This document shows positions 9,224 to 19,467 of a stretch of 58,157 nucleotides of DNA, piece by piece. The position numbers were made by a program, and so were the translations under genes. Location: the NCBI GenBank assembly GCA_003142615.1, contig PLMW01000088.1, forward strand, positions 1 through 58,157, read 5' to 3'. The notes under the pieces were generated by a model. That model had not been told where the DNA came from. It searched no databases and worked only from the letters and a program-made list of their open reading frames with translations. The stretch's first letter is position 1; every line of letters starts with the position of its first letter. Origin of the DNA: Opitutia bacterium (GTDB lineage: Bacteria; Verrucomicrobiota; Verrucomicrobiia; Opitutales; Opitutaceae).

Positions 9224-12200
9224 ATGCCCTCTTGTCCAACAACGTGGGGTGCTGCCGTACACAGCCTGCACTGCGGGTTGCTGGCGGGAGCCCTCTTCGC
9301 CGGTCTGGCCGGTCGGGCGGCGGACGCCGCAGGCAGCATCACCGAAAAGCCGCTTGCACCGCACCCCTTCCCGCGCGGGAAAACCATGTTCGTGCAGCTC
9401 GCGCCCGAGGCGACCGGGGTGCGGACGGAGAATCGCTACGCCGACCCCAAGATGCGGGGGGAACTCTATCAGGAATTTGAGACCTCATCGATCGGCACGG
9501 GGGTGGCCATCGGAGACTATGACGGCGACGGCCACCCCGACCTATTTGTCGTGAGCAAGACCGAGAGCTGCCATCTTTTCCGCAACCTCGGCGGCTGGAA
9601 ATTCGAGGATGTGACCGAGAAGGCCGGGGTCGGCGACAAGGGCGCCGCCGCCATTATCTGGAAACAAGGCGCGACGTTCGTCGACGTAAACAACGACGGG
9701 CTCCTGGATATTTATGTCTGCCGGTACAACGCCCCGAACCTGCTCTACATCAACCAGGGCGATGGAACGTTCAAGGAGATGGCCCATGCCTACGGGCTCG
9801 ACGTCAAGGATTCAAGCGTCATGGGGGCCTTCTGCGACTACGACCGCGATGGATGGCTCGATGTTTATATTACGACCAATATATTGAACATTGCCACGCA
9901 GCCCAACGGCCAGCGCGGGTATCTCTTCCACAACAACCGCGACGGCACGTTCACGAATGTGACCGATCGCGCCGGCATCAGCAGTGAATCGCAGAGCCAT
10001 TCCGCCACCTGGTGGGATTATGACAACGACGGCTGGCCGGATCTTTACGTCGCGAACGACTACGGGGTCTCCGACAAACTCTACCACAACAACCGGGACG
10101 GGACGTTCACCGACACCCTCGATCGCGTCCTGCCGCATACGGCGTTTTCCTCGATGGGCTCGGACTTGGGCGACGTGAATAACGACGGGCTCATCGATTT
10201 CCTCGTCGCCGACATGGCCGCGACCACCCACCAATGGGACCACCACATGATGGCTGACGCGCGCGCAAGAAGCCAGGAGCTCCCGGACGGCTCCACCGCG
10301 GCGCCGAAGTACCACCGCAGCGCGCTGCTTCTGAACACCGGGACGGGCCAATGCCTCGAAGCGGCTTTCCTCGCCGGCATTGCCGCCACCGACTGGACGT
10401 GGTCCCCGCGCTTCGAAGATTTGGACAACGATGGGCGCCTAGATTTCTTCGTGACCAACGGTTTTCCGCGGGATCCAGGCACCGACGTCGTCAAACGCTT
10501 GATGGGCGCTGAAACGCCGGCCGAGCGCATCCGGATCATGTACGCCAGCCCCCCCCAAGCCGAAGTCCATCTCGGCCTTCGCAATCTGGGCGACCTGCAA
10601 TTCGAAGACGTCAGCGCGGAATGGGGCTTGGGCCAAAAGGGCGTGAGTTTCGGCACCGCCTTTGGCGACCTGGGCGGAGACGGCAATCTCGACATCGTCT
10701 ACGCCAACTACCATGGCGGCGTCACCGTTCTACGCAACGACAACGACACGGGCCACCGCGTGAACATCGACCTGCGCGGGACCGTCTCCAATCATTTCGG
10801 CGTGGGCGCGACGGTGAGAATCGAAAGCGCCCTGGGCGTGCAGGTGCGCCAGCTCTGGCTGGCCCGCGGATATATGTCCAGCAGCGAGCCGATGATTCAT
10901 TTTGGACTCGGCGGAGACACGAGCATCAGGCGCATGGTGGTGACGTGGCCCAGCGGCCACGTGCAGACGTTTGAAAACCTGGCCGTTGACCGGCGATTCA
11001 CCATCACGGAGCCGTCGGGTCCTGCTCCGGCGCTGCCGAAAACGCCAACGAAGCCTTCGGTCTCCGGCCAGTATGCCGAGGTGAGCCAGGCAACCGGCCT
11101 AGCCCTGCGTTCGCGCGAGGAGCTTGTCGACGAGGTTGCGTTGCAGCGGTTGCTGCCCACCCGGCTCAATCGCCGGGGTCCCGGGATCGCGGTGGGCGAC
11201 ATCGCTGGCGACGGGCGGGAGGATGTGGCCCTGGGGGGGACCACCCAGAGTCCGGCCAGCATCCTGTTGGACACGCCTTCAGGCCGGTTCACCGGGATCG
11301 ATACATCGGCGCTGTTGCCGGTGGGGGCGGTCGACGACGGGCCGCTGCTGTTGTTCGATGCCGATGGCGATGGGAAAGAAGACCTGCTGGTGACCAAGGG
11401 TGGTAACGCCCTGCCGGCCGGCGTGCCGGAGTATCAACCGAGATTGTTCCTGAATGATGGCCATGGCGGTTTCCGGCCGGCGCCCGACGATACTTTGCCG
11501 CCGCTGCCCATCAGCGTGGGCGCCGTGGCCGCCGCCGATTTTGATCACGACGGCCGGCTCGATCTGTTCATCGGCGGGCGGGTTCTGACCGGCCAGTATC
11601 CCCTGTCGCCGCAGAGTGCGCTCCTCGCCAACCGTGGCGGCAAGTTCGAGGATGTGACCGACAACCTCGCACCCGGGCTGCGCGAAGTCGGCATGGTCAC
11701 CTCCGCCCTGTGGACCGACGTCGACGGCGACGGCTGGCCTGATCTGCTCCTCACGCTCGAATGGGGCAACGTGAAGTATTTTCACAATAACCGGGGCAAG
11801 GGCTTCGAGGACTGGACGGAAAAAGCGGGCTTTGCCGCCGCCGGGACCGGATGGTGGAACTCGATCGCCGCAGCGGACCTCAATGGCGATGGCCGGATTG
11901 ACTACGTGGTCGGCAACCTCGGCCTGAACACCCAGTATCACGCCGACCCCGCGCATCCTGAGTTGCTTTTCTCGGGTGACTTCAAGGGCGACGGTTCGAC
12001 GCAGCTCATCGAGGGTTACTACGAGGGGGACAAGCTCTATCCTTGGCGTACCCTGCGAGATCTTGGTGCCGTGATTCCATCGATTCTTAAACGTTATCCC
12101 CGATTCGATAATTACGCGCCGGCTACGCTGGGCGAAATACTTGGAATGGACAAGCTGGCCGCGGCCCAGCGCTTTGCGGCGACGGAGTTTCGCAGTGGTG

Positions 12201-12844
12201 TGTTTCTCAGCCAGCCCGATGGCACCTACCGCTTTGAACCCCTGCCCCGTCTTGCGCAGATCGCACCGCTGCAAGGCCTGGCCGCGGGTGATTTTGACGG
12301 CGATGGCCACGCCGACATCTATGCCGTGCAGAACTCCTACGCACCGATTTTCGTCGTCGGCCGCTTCGATGGCGGCCTCAGCCAGTTGCTACGCGGCGAC
12401 GGCCACGGCCACTTCACGCCGGTGCCGGTGGCCGAGAGCGGGCTGCTCGTGCCGGGCGATGCCAAAGCCCTCGCGGTGCTGGATCTCGATCAGGATGGCT
12501 GGCCTGATTTTTTGATCTCGCGGAATAACAGTACCACGCTGGCTTTCCGCAACAACGGCGTGGCCGGCCGGCATTCCCTGCGCATCCTGCTGCGGGGACC
12601 AGCCGGCAATCCGACCGCCGTGGGCGCGCGCATCACGGTCGAACTCGCCGACGGCTCGACGCAAACCAGCGAGGTCTACGCCGGATCGGGCTACTACAGC
12701 CAGTCCACAGCCGCATGTTTCTTCGGCTACCCGGATTCCAATCCCCCGAGGAATATCCGCGTCCGCTGGCCGTCGGGGGTGACCACGGAACACGGCTTCC
12801 CGCCGAATGCGTCCACCCTGACCCTTTCGGCGTCAAAGCCGTAA
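9224..12844 (+). CDS. Secreted CRTAC1-type FG-GAP/VCBS + ASPIC/UnbV protein, copy b
   Basis: This protein of about 1,206 residues has the same architecture as copy a: signal peptide (HCGLLAGALFAGLAGRAADA), FG-GAP/VCBS repeats with D-x-D/N-x-D-G loops, ASPIC/UnbV domain, second repeat block, second ASPIC/UnbV domain. The ATG at 9224 lies 2 bases after the TGA of copy a (TGA-CC-ATG), which suggests translational coupling. The frame stays open to 9080, but the signal peptide places the start at 9224. Nucleotide identity to copy a is very high over long stretches, for example around 8131 versus 11766 and throughout the last 500 bases, so this is a tandem duplication with a period of about 3.63 kb. 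It converges on GTC2, whose stop lies 40 bases away. Confidence 0.85.
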   Translation: MPSCPTTWGAAVHSLHCGLLAGALFAGLAGRAADAAGSITEKPLAPHPFPRGKTMFVQLAPEATGVRTENRYADPKMRGELYQEFETSSIGTGVAIGDYDGDGHPDLFVVSKTESCHLFRNLGGWKFEDVTEKAGVGDKGAAAIIWKQGATFVDVNNDGLLDIYVCRYNAPNLLYINQGDGTFKEMAHAYGLDVKDSSVMGAFCDYDRDGWLDVYITTNILNIATQPNGQRGYLFHNNRDGTFTNVTDRAGISSESQSHSATWWDYDNDGWPDLYVANDYGVSDKLYHNNRDGTFTDTLDRVLPHTAFSSMGSDLGDVNNDGLIDFLVADMAATTHQWDHHMMADARARSQELPDGSTAAPKYHRSALLLNTGTGQCLEAAFLAGIAATDWTWSPRFEDLDNDGRLDFFVTNGFPRDPGTDVVKRLMGAETPAERIRIMYASPPQAEVHLGLRNLGDLQFEDVSAEWGLGQKGVSFGTAFGDLGGDGNLDIVYANYHGGVTVLRNDNDTGHRVNIDLRGTVSNHFGVGATVRIESALGVQVRQLWLARGYMSSSEPMIHFGLGGDTSIRRMVVTWPSGHVQTFENLAVDRRFTITEPSGPAPALPKTPTKPSVSGQYAEVSQATGLALRSREELVDEVALQRLLPTRLNRRGPGIAVGDIAGDGREDVALGGTTQSPASILLDTPSGRFTGIDTSALLPVGAVDDGPLLLFDADGDGKEDLLVTKGGNALPAGVPEYQPRLFLNDGHGGFRPAPDDTLPPLPISVGAVAAADFDHDGRLDLFIGGRVLTGQYPLSPQSALLANRGGKFEDVTDNLAPGLREVGMVTSALWTDVDGDGWPDLLLTLEWGNVKYFHNNRGKGFEDWTEKAGFAAAGTGWWNSIAAADLNGDGRIDYVVGNLGLNTQYHADPAHPELLFSGDFKGDGSTQLIEGYYEGDKLYPWRTLRDLGAVIPSILKRYPRFDNYAPATLGEILGMDKLAAAQRFAATEFRSGVFLSQPDGTYRFEPLPRLAQIAPLQGLAAGDFDGDGHADIYAVQNSYAPIFVVGRFDGGLSQLLRGDGHGHFTPVPVAESGLLVPGDAKALAVLDLDQDGWPDFLISRNNSTTLAFRNNGVAGRHSLRILLRGPAGNPTAVGARITVELADGSTQTSEVYAGSGYYSQSTAACFFGYPDSNPPRNIRVRWPSGVTTEHGFPPNASTLTLSASKP

Positions 12845-12884
12845 ACCACACGGGGCGCCCCGGGCTTGGGGGACCGTGGCACGG

Positions 12885-15371
12885 CTAGAGTCTGCTGCGC
12901 AAATCGCCGGGCAACAAATCGAGCGCAAGCTCGCGGAGTTTGGGATCAGTTGCCACCAATCCGAACGAATGGCTCAACACGAGCAGATTATACAGCGAAC
13001 CGGTGGAGAGTGATTGTAGTTTCTTTTCACTGAGTTCCGCCAGACAACGGCGCACCTGCTCGCGGGCTAGATCGACTCGCTCCGCCCGGGCCAGGACTAT
13101 GGCCAGGCTGACCCGCCGATCCCACGGCAGGAAACGATCGGCTCCATTGGAGAGGCGGGATAGCAAGGAATCCAGCGTTTGCGCCAAGCCGGCCGGATCG
13201 CCCCGCGCGCTCTGCACCTGGGCGCGCGCCGCCAGGGCACCAATGTCCCCGGGAAATCGTCGCAACGTCTCACCTGCGGAGGCTGCCTGGTCAAGCTCCC
13301 CTATTTCGACCAGATATTCCGCCAGCCGGCTCATCGCCACCGCGGGGCTCTGTTCATCGACCACTTCGAAAACCAGGACCGACTGCCCTTCGTACCCGCC
13401 GATCTTGAGTATCTGGCAGGGCACCGGACGCAACCAGGGGGGCAGATTCAGGCGGCGCAACTCGGGAATGAGGACGCTTTTTCGGTTGGATTGAGCTTTG
13501 ACCAGATAAAGACGCGCGTATTCGTCGAAAAACGGATCCCAAGACGGGATGATGATGTATCTGATTCTGCGCGCCTGGATCAGAATTTGCGCTTCCGGAA
13601 GCGTCGTCACACTCGCGATCGTGATGGTCGCTCTCAGGCCCTCGTCGTTGTCAGCGCAGAAAGTCCCGATGCCGCCCAACCCGCCGTAAAAGGATAGAGT
13701 CGCGGTCTCGCGGGGAGGCGCGAAGACCACCGTGCCTTCGCCGCCCGCGTGTTTCGCCAGCCAGTGGGCCAGATCGCGCTCGATCAACTCTTCTGCTTCC
13801 GTCGACGTGATCTTGTCTTCTGCTTTGGTGACCCGCTGCGGCCAGAGCGGAATCACTCCTGGAATCAGGAGCAGGGCGGCGAGGCCGGTCCACAGCCAGC
13901 GGCCGGACCGGCGATCAACGGCCATGTGCGCGGGTATGGCCGATACCATCAGCGCCAGAAGGGCGCCATCGAGCACATGCCACCAACTGAGCTGACGGCA
14001 GGCGAATGCAAACGCGACCGCCACCGGGCCAAGCGCGAGGGCGAGCGACGCCCGGGCTGCCACTCCCGTATGGCAGCGCAGGATCAACCATACCGCCGGG
14101 AAGACCAGCGCCAACGGCAAGACCGTGGCCCAAATCCCGGCCGTCATTCCATCACGGATGAGCCAGGCCCAAAGGCTGGAGGCCACCACGCCGTTCGGCT
14201 GTTCTGTAAGCCGGAACGAGGACAAATCCACCGCCAGAAATCCCCGGCTTCGGGTCAGCTTCATGACAACGGGCACTGCCGCGATGGCCGCGGCGGCCAA
14301 CGCCACCACGATCAGATCGCGCGTTCGCCGGGAGGGTTTCTCGTCTCGTTGGATCCAAGTCACCGCCCGTGCCAATAGTTCGCCCGCGCCAATCCAGGCG
14401 AGCCCGTAGAGGGGGTGAACGACGTTCAGTTGCCATGATCCCAGGTGGGCGGGAAAGAATTCGATCAGGTAACCCGCCAGGATCGCGGCTCCACCACTGC
14501 AGGCCCAGAGTCGCCAGGGCGGCACCATCGAAGCCCCGGCCGGATTTCCCGCTCCGCTCCGACGGACGATCCAGGCTGCCATCAGCGCCCCCAAAAGAAT
14601 ACCTGCCAGGATCGGCGCTTGAGTGGAAACGCTGATCCACACGCCCAAACCACCGACCATGCCGGCGAGCGCAAACCAGCGGCGCGCCTGCCGGCCAGCA
14701 GACCCGGCGGCTCCCCGGTCATCTCCGGCCCCGAGTGCCTTCATTCCAGCCAGCACCGCCACAATGCCTCCCAACGCGCAGCCATTCGCCAGCCCGTGGT
14801 CGTCAGGCACACCGGGCAGAAATCCTGCCGCGAACGGGAAGACGGCGACCAAGCCGATGGCAAGCAACGCGGCGGCGAACGTGCCAAATCGCCAGGCAAC
14901 AAAAACCGTCAGCCCCAGAAGCAACAATCCGTGCAGCACGGGCTCCGCCCAAAGCGCCGCCCGTTCCACGGACAGGCCGATCGGCCGGCCGGAAAGCGTA
15001 TGATCCACCCAGGCCACCAGTCCCAGCCACCACCGGTAAGGAGAGGCGGAACTCACCTCGCGGCCGAACGGAGCGTTATCATAGTCCACGTGCCGCACGC
15101 GCCACTCCCCCTGCGCGAACATTTGCTGAGTCTGGGCAATCCAATGAAAACTGTTCTCGGAGCGCTCCGGTACGATCAACTCCCTCTGCCCATGGGCGTA
15201 GCCGGTCGGTGATGCGGGATCGAGGGCATCCACGGATCCGGCCCGGCCCGGCAGGTTCGAGACGAATTCGATCCGTTGCATCCGGGCGTGATTGATCCAG
15301 ACCAGGAATCCAAGCGCACCAACTGGAATGATGGTCCAGGCGCGGGAGAAGAGGCGGACCGGGGGGCTCAT
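12885..15371 (-). CDS. STT3/AglB-like GT-C membrane protein with TPR-like tail, copy 2 (GTC2)
   Basis: This paralogue of GTC1 has about 828 residues. It shows WRVRHVDYDNAPFGRE in the first external loop, SPYRWWLGLVAWVDHTL after it, the acidic/histidine motif D-D-H at residues 190-192 in FLPGVPDDHGLANGC, and the block YLIEFFPAHLGSWQL...HPLYGLAWIGAGELLARA. In archaeal AglB the corresponding metal ligands are the first D and the last H of D-x-H, and both are present here. The C-terminal 140 residues are helical and TPR-like, ending LRELALDLLPGDLRSRL. The ATG at 15371 (MSPPVRLFSRAW) is preferred over an upstream in-frame GTG at 15383 because GTC3 also begins MSP at this point. It is divergent from CRTAC1c and convergent with CRTAC1b. 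It is predicted to be an inner-membrane glycosyltransferase; donor and acceptor are unknown. Confidence 0.68.
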   Translation of the reverse strand: MSPPVRLFSRAWTIIPVGALGFLVWINHARMQRIEFVSNLPGRAGSVDALDPASPTGYAHGQRELIVPERSENSFHWIAQTQQMFAQGEWRVRHVDYDNAPFGREVSSASPYRWWLGLVAWVDHTLSGRPIGLSVERAALWAEPVLHGLLLLGLTVFVAWRFGTFAAALLAIGLVAVFPFAAGFLPGVPDDHGLANGCALGGIVAVLAGMKALGAGDDRGAAGSAGRQARRWFALAGMVGGLGVWISVSTQAPILAGILLGALMAAWIVRRSGAGNPAGASMVPPWRLWACSGGAAILAGYLIEFFPAHLGSWQLNVVHPLYGLAWIGAGELLARAVTWIQRDEKPSRRTRDLIVVALAAAAIAAVPVVMKLTRSRGFLAVDLSSFRLTEQPNGVVASSLWAWLIRDGMTAGIWATVLPLALVFPAVWLILRCHTGVAARASLALALGPVAVAFAFACRQLSWWHVLDGALLALMVSAIPAHMAVDRRSGRWLWTGLAALLLIPGVIPLWPQRVTKAEDKITSTEAEELIERDLAHWLAKHAGGEGTVVFAPPRETATLSFYGGLGGIGTFCADNDEGLRATITIASVTTLPEAQILIQARRIRYIIIPSWDPFFDEYARLYLVKAQSNRKSVLIPELRRLNLPPWLRPVPCQILKIGGYEGQSVLVFEVVDEQSPAVAMSRLAEYLVEIGELDQAASAGETLRRFPGDIGALAARAQVQSARGDPAGLAQTLDSLLSRLSNGADRFLPWDRRVSLAIVLARAERVDLAREQVRRCLAELSEKKLQSLSTGSLYNLLVLSHSFGLVATDPKLRELALDLLPGDLRSRL

Positions 15372-15430
15372 TGGCGCTGGCACGATGCCGTTGTGCAGAA
15401 CCTGAACTCAATCGCGCGTGAAGTTTCGGC

Positions 15431-15475
15431 GCAAGCAAAGTCCGGTTGCGGTCCGCGCCCAAGGTGACCTTGACT
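15431..15475. promoter_or_regulatory. Conserved element of the GTC2/CRTAC1c divergent promoter region
   Basis: GCAAGCAAAGTCCGGTT at 15431-15447 matches the element at 5501 with one mismatch. CTTGACT follows at 15469-15475, 35-40 bases before the CRTAC1c start, as in the first pair. GTTTCGG also occurs shortly before the element in both regions (5461 and 15423). No copy was found upstream of GTC3. Confidence 0.5.
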
Positions 15476-15509
15476 ACCCTTCCGCGGGCGCGCTCTATGG
15501 ATATCCTCC

Positions 15510-18500
15510 ATGTCCGCCGCAGCGAACAGCAACTGCCCGACAGCTTGGCGCGCTGCCGGGCTTTTTTTGCGATGGAGTTGGCTGGTCGGGATGTTGCTGA
15601 GCGGTGCCATCGGATGGCCGGCCGATCCTGCGGGTGGAATCGCCGAAAAGCCGCTGGCGCCGCGTTCCGGACCGCGCGGCGCGACCATGTTTACCGAACT
15701 GCCGCCCCAGCAGACCGGCGTGGTGACCACGAATAATTATTCCGACCCGAAGATGTGGTGGGAGCTTAACCATGAATTTGAAAACGGCGCGATCGGCACA
15801 GGGGTGGCCATCGGAGACTACGACGATGATGGCCGGCCGGACATCTTCGTAGTGAGCAAGACCGAGAGCTGCCGGCTGTTCCGTAATCTGGGCAACTACC
15901 ATTTCGAAGACGTCACCGAGAAGGCGGGCGTGGGCGACAAAGGCGAGGCCGCCGGCATCTGGAAGCAAGGTGCGACGTTCGTTGACGTCAACAACGACGG
16001 GTTGCTGGACATCTATGTGTGCCGGTTCAACGCCCCAAACCTGCTCTACATCAACCAAGGCGACGGGACCTTCAAGGAAATGGCCCACGCCTTTGGCCTC
16101 GACGTCAAGGATGCGTGCGGCATGGCCGCCTTCTGCGACTACGATCGCGACGGCTGGCTCGATCTCTACATTTCGACCAATCTGCTGGATTACAGCAATC
16201 ATCCCTACGGCCAGCGCGGGTATCTCTTTCACAACAACCGCGACGGCACCTTCACGAACGTGACCGCGCGGGCGGGAATCCACGGCGAATCCCAGACCCA
16301 TTCCGCCATCTGGTGGGATTACGACAACGACGGTTGGCCCGATCTTTACGTGGCCAGCGATTTCAGCCCTCCCGATAAGCTCTACCACAATAACCGGGAC
16401 GGAACCTTCACCAATGTCATCGATCGGGTGGTGCCGCACATGCCCTTCTCTTCCATGGGATCCGATCTGGGCGATGTGAATAATGACGGCCTCATTGACT
16501 TGCTCGTCACCGACATGGCCACAACCACGCACGAAAAGGACCAGCGCCAGATGGTCAATTCGCGCAGCCTGGCCAGCGACCCCCGGGACAAATCCACTGA
16601 GGCGCCGCAGATCTATCACAGCTGCCTCTTTATCAATACCGGCACCAGACGCTGCCTCGAAGCGGGTTTTCTGGCCGGCATGGCGGCGACGGACTGGACG
16701 TGGTCGCCACGTTTCGAAGACCTGGACAACGATGGCCGCCTCGACCTTTTCGTCACCAACGGCATGTACCGGGAGGCCAACAATGCCGACATCCTCGCCA
16801 GGCAGATGACCGCCGAGTCCCCCATGGAAAGGGTGCGCACCATGCGCGACAGCCCCGTGTTGATCGAGCGACACCTGGCCTTCCGCAATCTGGGCAATCT
16901 GGAGTTCCAAGACGTCAGCAAGGCCTGGGGCTTGGATAAAAGGGGCGTTAGTTTTGGCTCGGCTTTCGGCGACCTGAGCGGCGATGGCAATCTTGATATC
17001 GTCTACGGTAACTATCAGGCCGGCGCCACGCTGCTGCGCAACGACTGTGACACGGGCCATCGGGTGATCATCGCCTTGCGCGGCACCGTTTCCAACCGGT
17101 TTGGCGTAGGCGCAACCGTGCGGTTGGAAAGCGCGACCGGCCCGCAGGTGCGCCAGCTGGTGCTTGCGCGGGGCTACCAGTCCAGCAGCGAGCCAATCCT
17201 GCATTTTGGTCTGGGGGAGGATACGGTGATCCAGCGCCTCACGGTAGACTGGCCGAGCGGGCTGACCCAGACGTTCACCGACCTCGGCGTCGACCGGCGT
17301 TTCACCATCACGGAACCGGCGGGCCCGGCACGGGTGCTGCCAAAAACGGAAACCAAGCCTCCGGCCTCCGGCCAGTTTGCCGAGGTCGGCCAAGCGGCCG
17401 GCCTGGCACTGGCCTCGCGGGAGGAGCCGGTCGACGAGGTCGCGGTGCAGCGGTTGCTGCCCACCCGGCTTAATCGCCGGGGTCCCGCCGTCGCGGTGGG
17501 AGACGTCGACGGCAACGGACTGGATGATGTGGTCGTGGGGGGGACGACTCAGAGTGCGGCCCGCATTCTGTTGCGCACGCCGTCGGGTCAATTCGTCAGT
17601 GCGGATACTTCGGCGCTCCTACCGGTGGGAACGGTGAACGACGGACCCGTGCTGTTGTTCGATGCCACGGGTCGCGGTCGGAATGACCTGCTGGTGACCA
17701 AGGGCGGCAACAGTCTGCCGGCTGGCGCGCCGGAATACCAGCCAAGGCTTTTCCTCAACGACGGGCATGGCAGATTCGGACCGGCCCCCGCGGAGGCCCT
17801 GCCGTCCCTGCCGATCAGCGTGGGCGCAGTGGCGGCCGCCGACTTTACTCATGAGGGGCGGCTCGGGTTGTTCCTGGGCGGTCGCGTGCTGCCCGGCCAG
17901 TATCCCCTGGCCCCGCAGAGCGCACTGCTGACCAACCGGGGCGGCCGATTCGAGGATGTGACCGACGCCTTCGCCCCCGGCCTGCGCGAAGTCGGCATGG
18001 TGACTTCCGCCCTGTGGACCGATGTGGACGGCGACGGCTGGGTGGACCTGTTGCTAACCCTGGAATGGGGCCCGGTGAAGTATTTCCACAATAATCAAGG
18101 CCGGGGCTTGGAGGACTGGACGGGAAAAGCCGGTTTCGCCGCCGCTGGCACCGGCTGGTGGAATTCGATTGCGGCCGCAGATTTCAATGGCGACGGGCAG
18201 CCCGACTACGTCGTGGGAAATGTCGGTCTCAACACCCAGTACCATGCCGACCCGGCGCACCCTGCACTCCTGTTCTACGGGGATTTCAAAGGGGAGAGTG
18301 AGGAGCCACAGATTGTCGAGGCGTACTACGAGGGGGAGCGCCTCTTCCCGTGGCGCAACCGGACCGATCTTGGCGCGTCCATTCCCTCCGTGTTGAAGCG
18401 CTTTTCCAGGAGCAACAGCTATGCCCGGGCCACGCTGGGTGAGATCTTGGGCAACGACAAGCTGGCGGCCGCCCAGCGCTTCGCCGCCACGGAATTCCAG

Positions 18501-19154
18501 AGCGGCGTTTTCCTGAGCCAGTCGGACGGCACTTTCCGTTTCGAACCCCTGCCCCGCGTGGCGCAGATCGCGCCCTTGCAAGGTCTCGTGGCCGGGGATT
18601 TTGACGGCGACGGCCACGCCGACATCTACGTGGTGCAGAACTCCTACGCGCCGATCGCTGCGGTCGGCCGCTTTGATGGCGGACTCAGCCAGCTGCTGCG
18701 CGGCGACGGCCACGGACATTTTGCGCCGGTGCCGCCCGCGGAAAGCAACCTGGTGGTGCCCGGCGATGCCAAGGCTCTGGCCGTGCTCGATCTCGACCGG
18801 GATGGCTGGCCCGACTTTCTGATCTCCCGGAACAACAATTCCACCCTGGCTTTCCGCAACAACGGCGTGGCCGGCCGGCATTCCATCCGCATTCAACTGC
18901 AGGGACCCGCCGGCAATCCGACCGCGGTGGGCGCACGCATCACGGTCGAACTGACCGATGGATCGACCCAGACCAGCGAGGTCTATGCTGGCTCCGGCTA
19001 CTACACTCAATCCACCGCGGCCGCCTTCTTCGGCTACCCCGACTCCAATCCCCCGCGCAAGATCCGGGTCCGCTGGCCCGCCGGCTCGACCTCGGAGCAT
19101 GCGATCCCGTCTGGCGCCTCCAGCCTCACGCTTTCCCCACCGGCTCCTAGATAG
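15510..19154 (+). CDS. Secreted CRTAC1-type FG-GAP/VCBS + ASPIC/UnbV protein, copy c
   Basis: This exported protein of 1,214 residues is a more diverged third paralogue of copies a and b. The signal peptide spans about residues 14-38 (SWLVGMLLSGAIGWPADP). Both repeat modules keep their calcium loops (DYDDDGRPDI, DVNNDGLLDI, DYDRDGWLDL, DLDNDGRLDL), and both ASPIC/UnbV domains are present (FGVGATVRLES and VGARITVELTDGS). Some calcium loops in the second module are degraded: DATGRGRNDL and FTHEGRLGLF replace the DADGDGKEDL and FDHDGRLDLF of copy b. The gene diverges from GTC2 and ends 313 bases before the convergent GTC3. A clear rho-independent terminator follows at 19256-19284. Confidence 0.85.
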   Translation: MSAAANSNCPTAWRAAGLFLRWSWLVGMLLSGAIGWPADPAGGIAEKPLAPRSGPRGATMFTELPPQQTGVVTTNNYSDPKMWWELNHEFENGAIGTGVAIGDYDDDGRPDIFVVSKTESCRLFRNLGNYHFEDVTEKAGVGDKGEAAGIWKQGATFVDVNNDGLLDIYVCRFNAPNLLYINQGDGTFKEMAHAFGLDVKDACGMAAFCDYDRDGWLDLYISTNLLDYSNHPYGQRGYLFHNNRDGTFTNVTARAGIHGESQTHSAIWWDYDNDGWPDLYVASDFSPPDKLYHNNRDGTFTNVIDRVVPHMPFSSMGSDLGDVNNDGLIDLLVTDMATTTHEKDQRQMVNSRSLASDPRDKSTEAPQIYHSCLFINTGTRRCLEAGFLAGMAATDWTWSPRFEDLDNDGRLDLFVTNGMYREANNADILARQMTAESPMERVRTMRDSPVLIERHLAFRNLGNLEFQDVSKAWGLDKRGVSFGSAFGDLSGDGNLDIVYGNYQAGATLLRNDCDTGHRVIIALRGTVSNRFGVGATVRLESATGPQVRQLVLARGYQSSSEPILHFGLGEDTVIQRLTVDWPSGLTQTFTDLGVDRRFTITEPAGPARVLPKTETKPPASGQFAEVGQAAGLALASREEPVDEVAVQRLLPTRLNRRGPAVAVGDVDGNGLDDVVVGGTTQSAARILLRTPSGQFVSADTSALLPVGTVNDGPVLLFDATGRGRNDLLVTKGGNSLPAGAPEYQPRLFLNDGHGRFGPAPAEALPSLPISVGAVAAADFTHEGRLGLFLGGRVLPGQYPLAPQSALLTNRGGRFEDVTDAFAPGLREVGMVTSALWTDVDGDGWVDLLLTLEWGPVKYFHNNQGRGLEDWTGKAGFAAAGTGWWNSIAAADFNGDGQPDYVVGNVGLNTQYHADPAHPALLFYGDFKGESEEPQIVEAYYEGERLFPWRNRTDLGASIPSVLKRFSRSNSYARATLGEILGNDKLAAAQRFAATEFQSGVFLSQSDGTFRFEPLPRVAQIAPLQGLVAGDFDGDGHADIYVVQNSYAPIAAVGRFDGGLSQLLRGDGHGHFAPVPPAESNLVVPGDAKALAVLDLDRDGWPDFLISRNNNSTLAFRNNGVAGRHSIRIQLQGPAGNPTAVGARITVELTDGSTQTSEVYAGSGYYTQSTAAAFFGYPDSNPPRKIRVRWPAGSTSEHAIPSGASSLTLSPPAPR

Positions 19155-19255
19155 TCATCCTCTGCGCAGAGGTGAACGATTGGTCCGCATATTTCATCCG
19201 TGGCAGGGTTGACGGGGAAGGCTGGAGGAAGGCCACGGAGATCGGGTGAACGGGT

Positions 19256-19284
19256 CCCGCCCGATGATTCTTGGGCGGGTTTTT
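19256..19284 (+). terminator. Rho-independent terminator downstream of CRTAC1c
   Basis: CCCGCCC at 19256-19262 pairs with GGGCGGG at 19273-19279 across a 10-base loop and is followed by TTTTT at 19280-19284. It lies about 100 bases past the CRTAC1c stop. The remaining intergenic sequence (19155-19255 and 19285-19467) holds nothing I recognise. Confidence 0.8.
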
Positions 19285-19467
19285 CAGTGCGGATCGCCCT
19301 CCACCCGCGTGAGTCGCGAAGAGGCGATGGGGATGCGCCCAGCCGCCGTAGACGTCGACGTAAGTCGCTCCGCCACCAACCGGAAGAGATCATGGGCGGT
19401 CACGTGGGCGGAGCACAGCAGCGCACCCGTCGGGTTCGCGGGTCGAGACCAGCAGATGGACCGGCTC

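Noticed and set aside
15495-17591. A 698-codon minus-strand open frame opposite CRTAC1c, and similar long antisense frames at 6252-7511, 8226-9242, 11279-12310 and 18054-19100
   Set aside because: They mirror the repetitive GC-rich FG-GAP coding sequence and show only His/Arg/Val-rich shadow composition without any protein motif.
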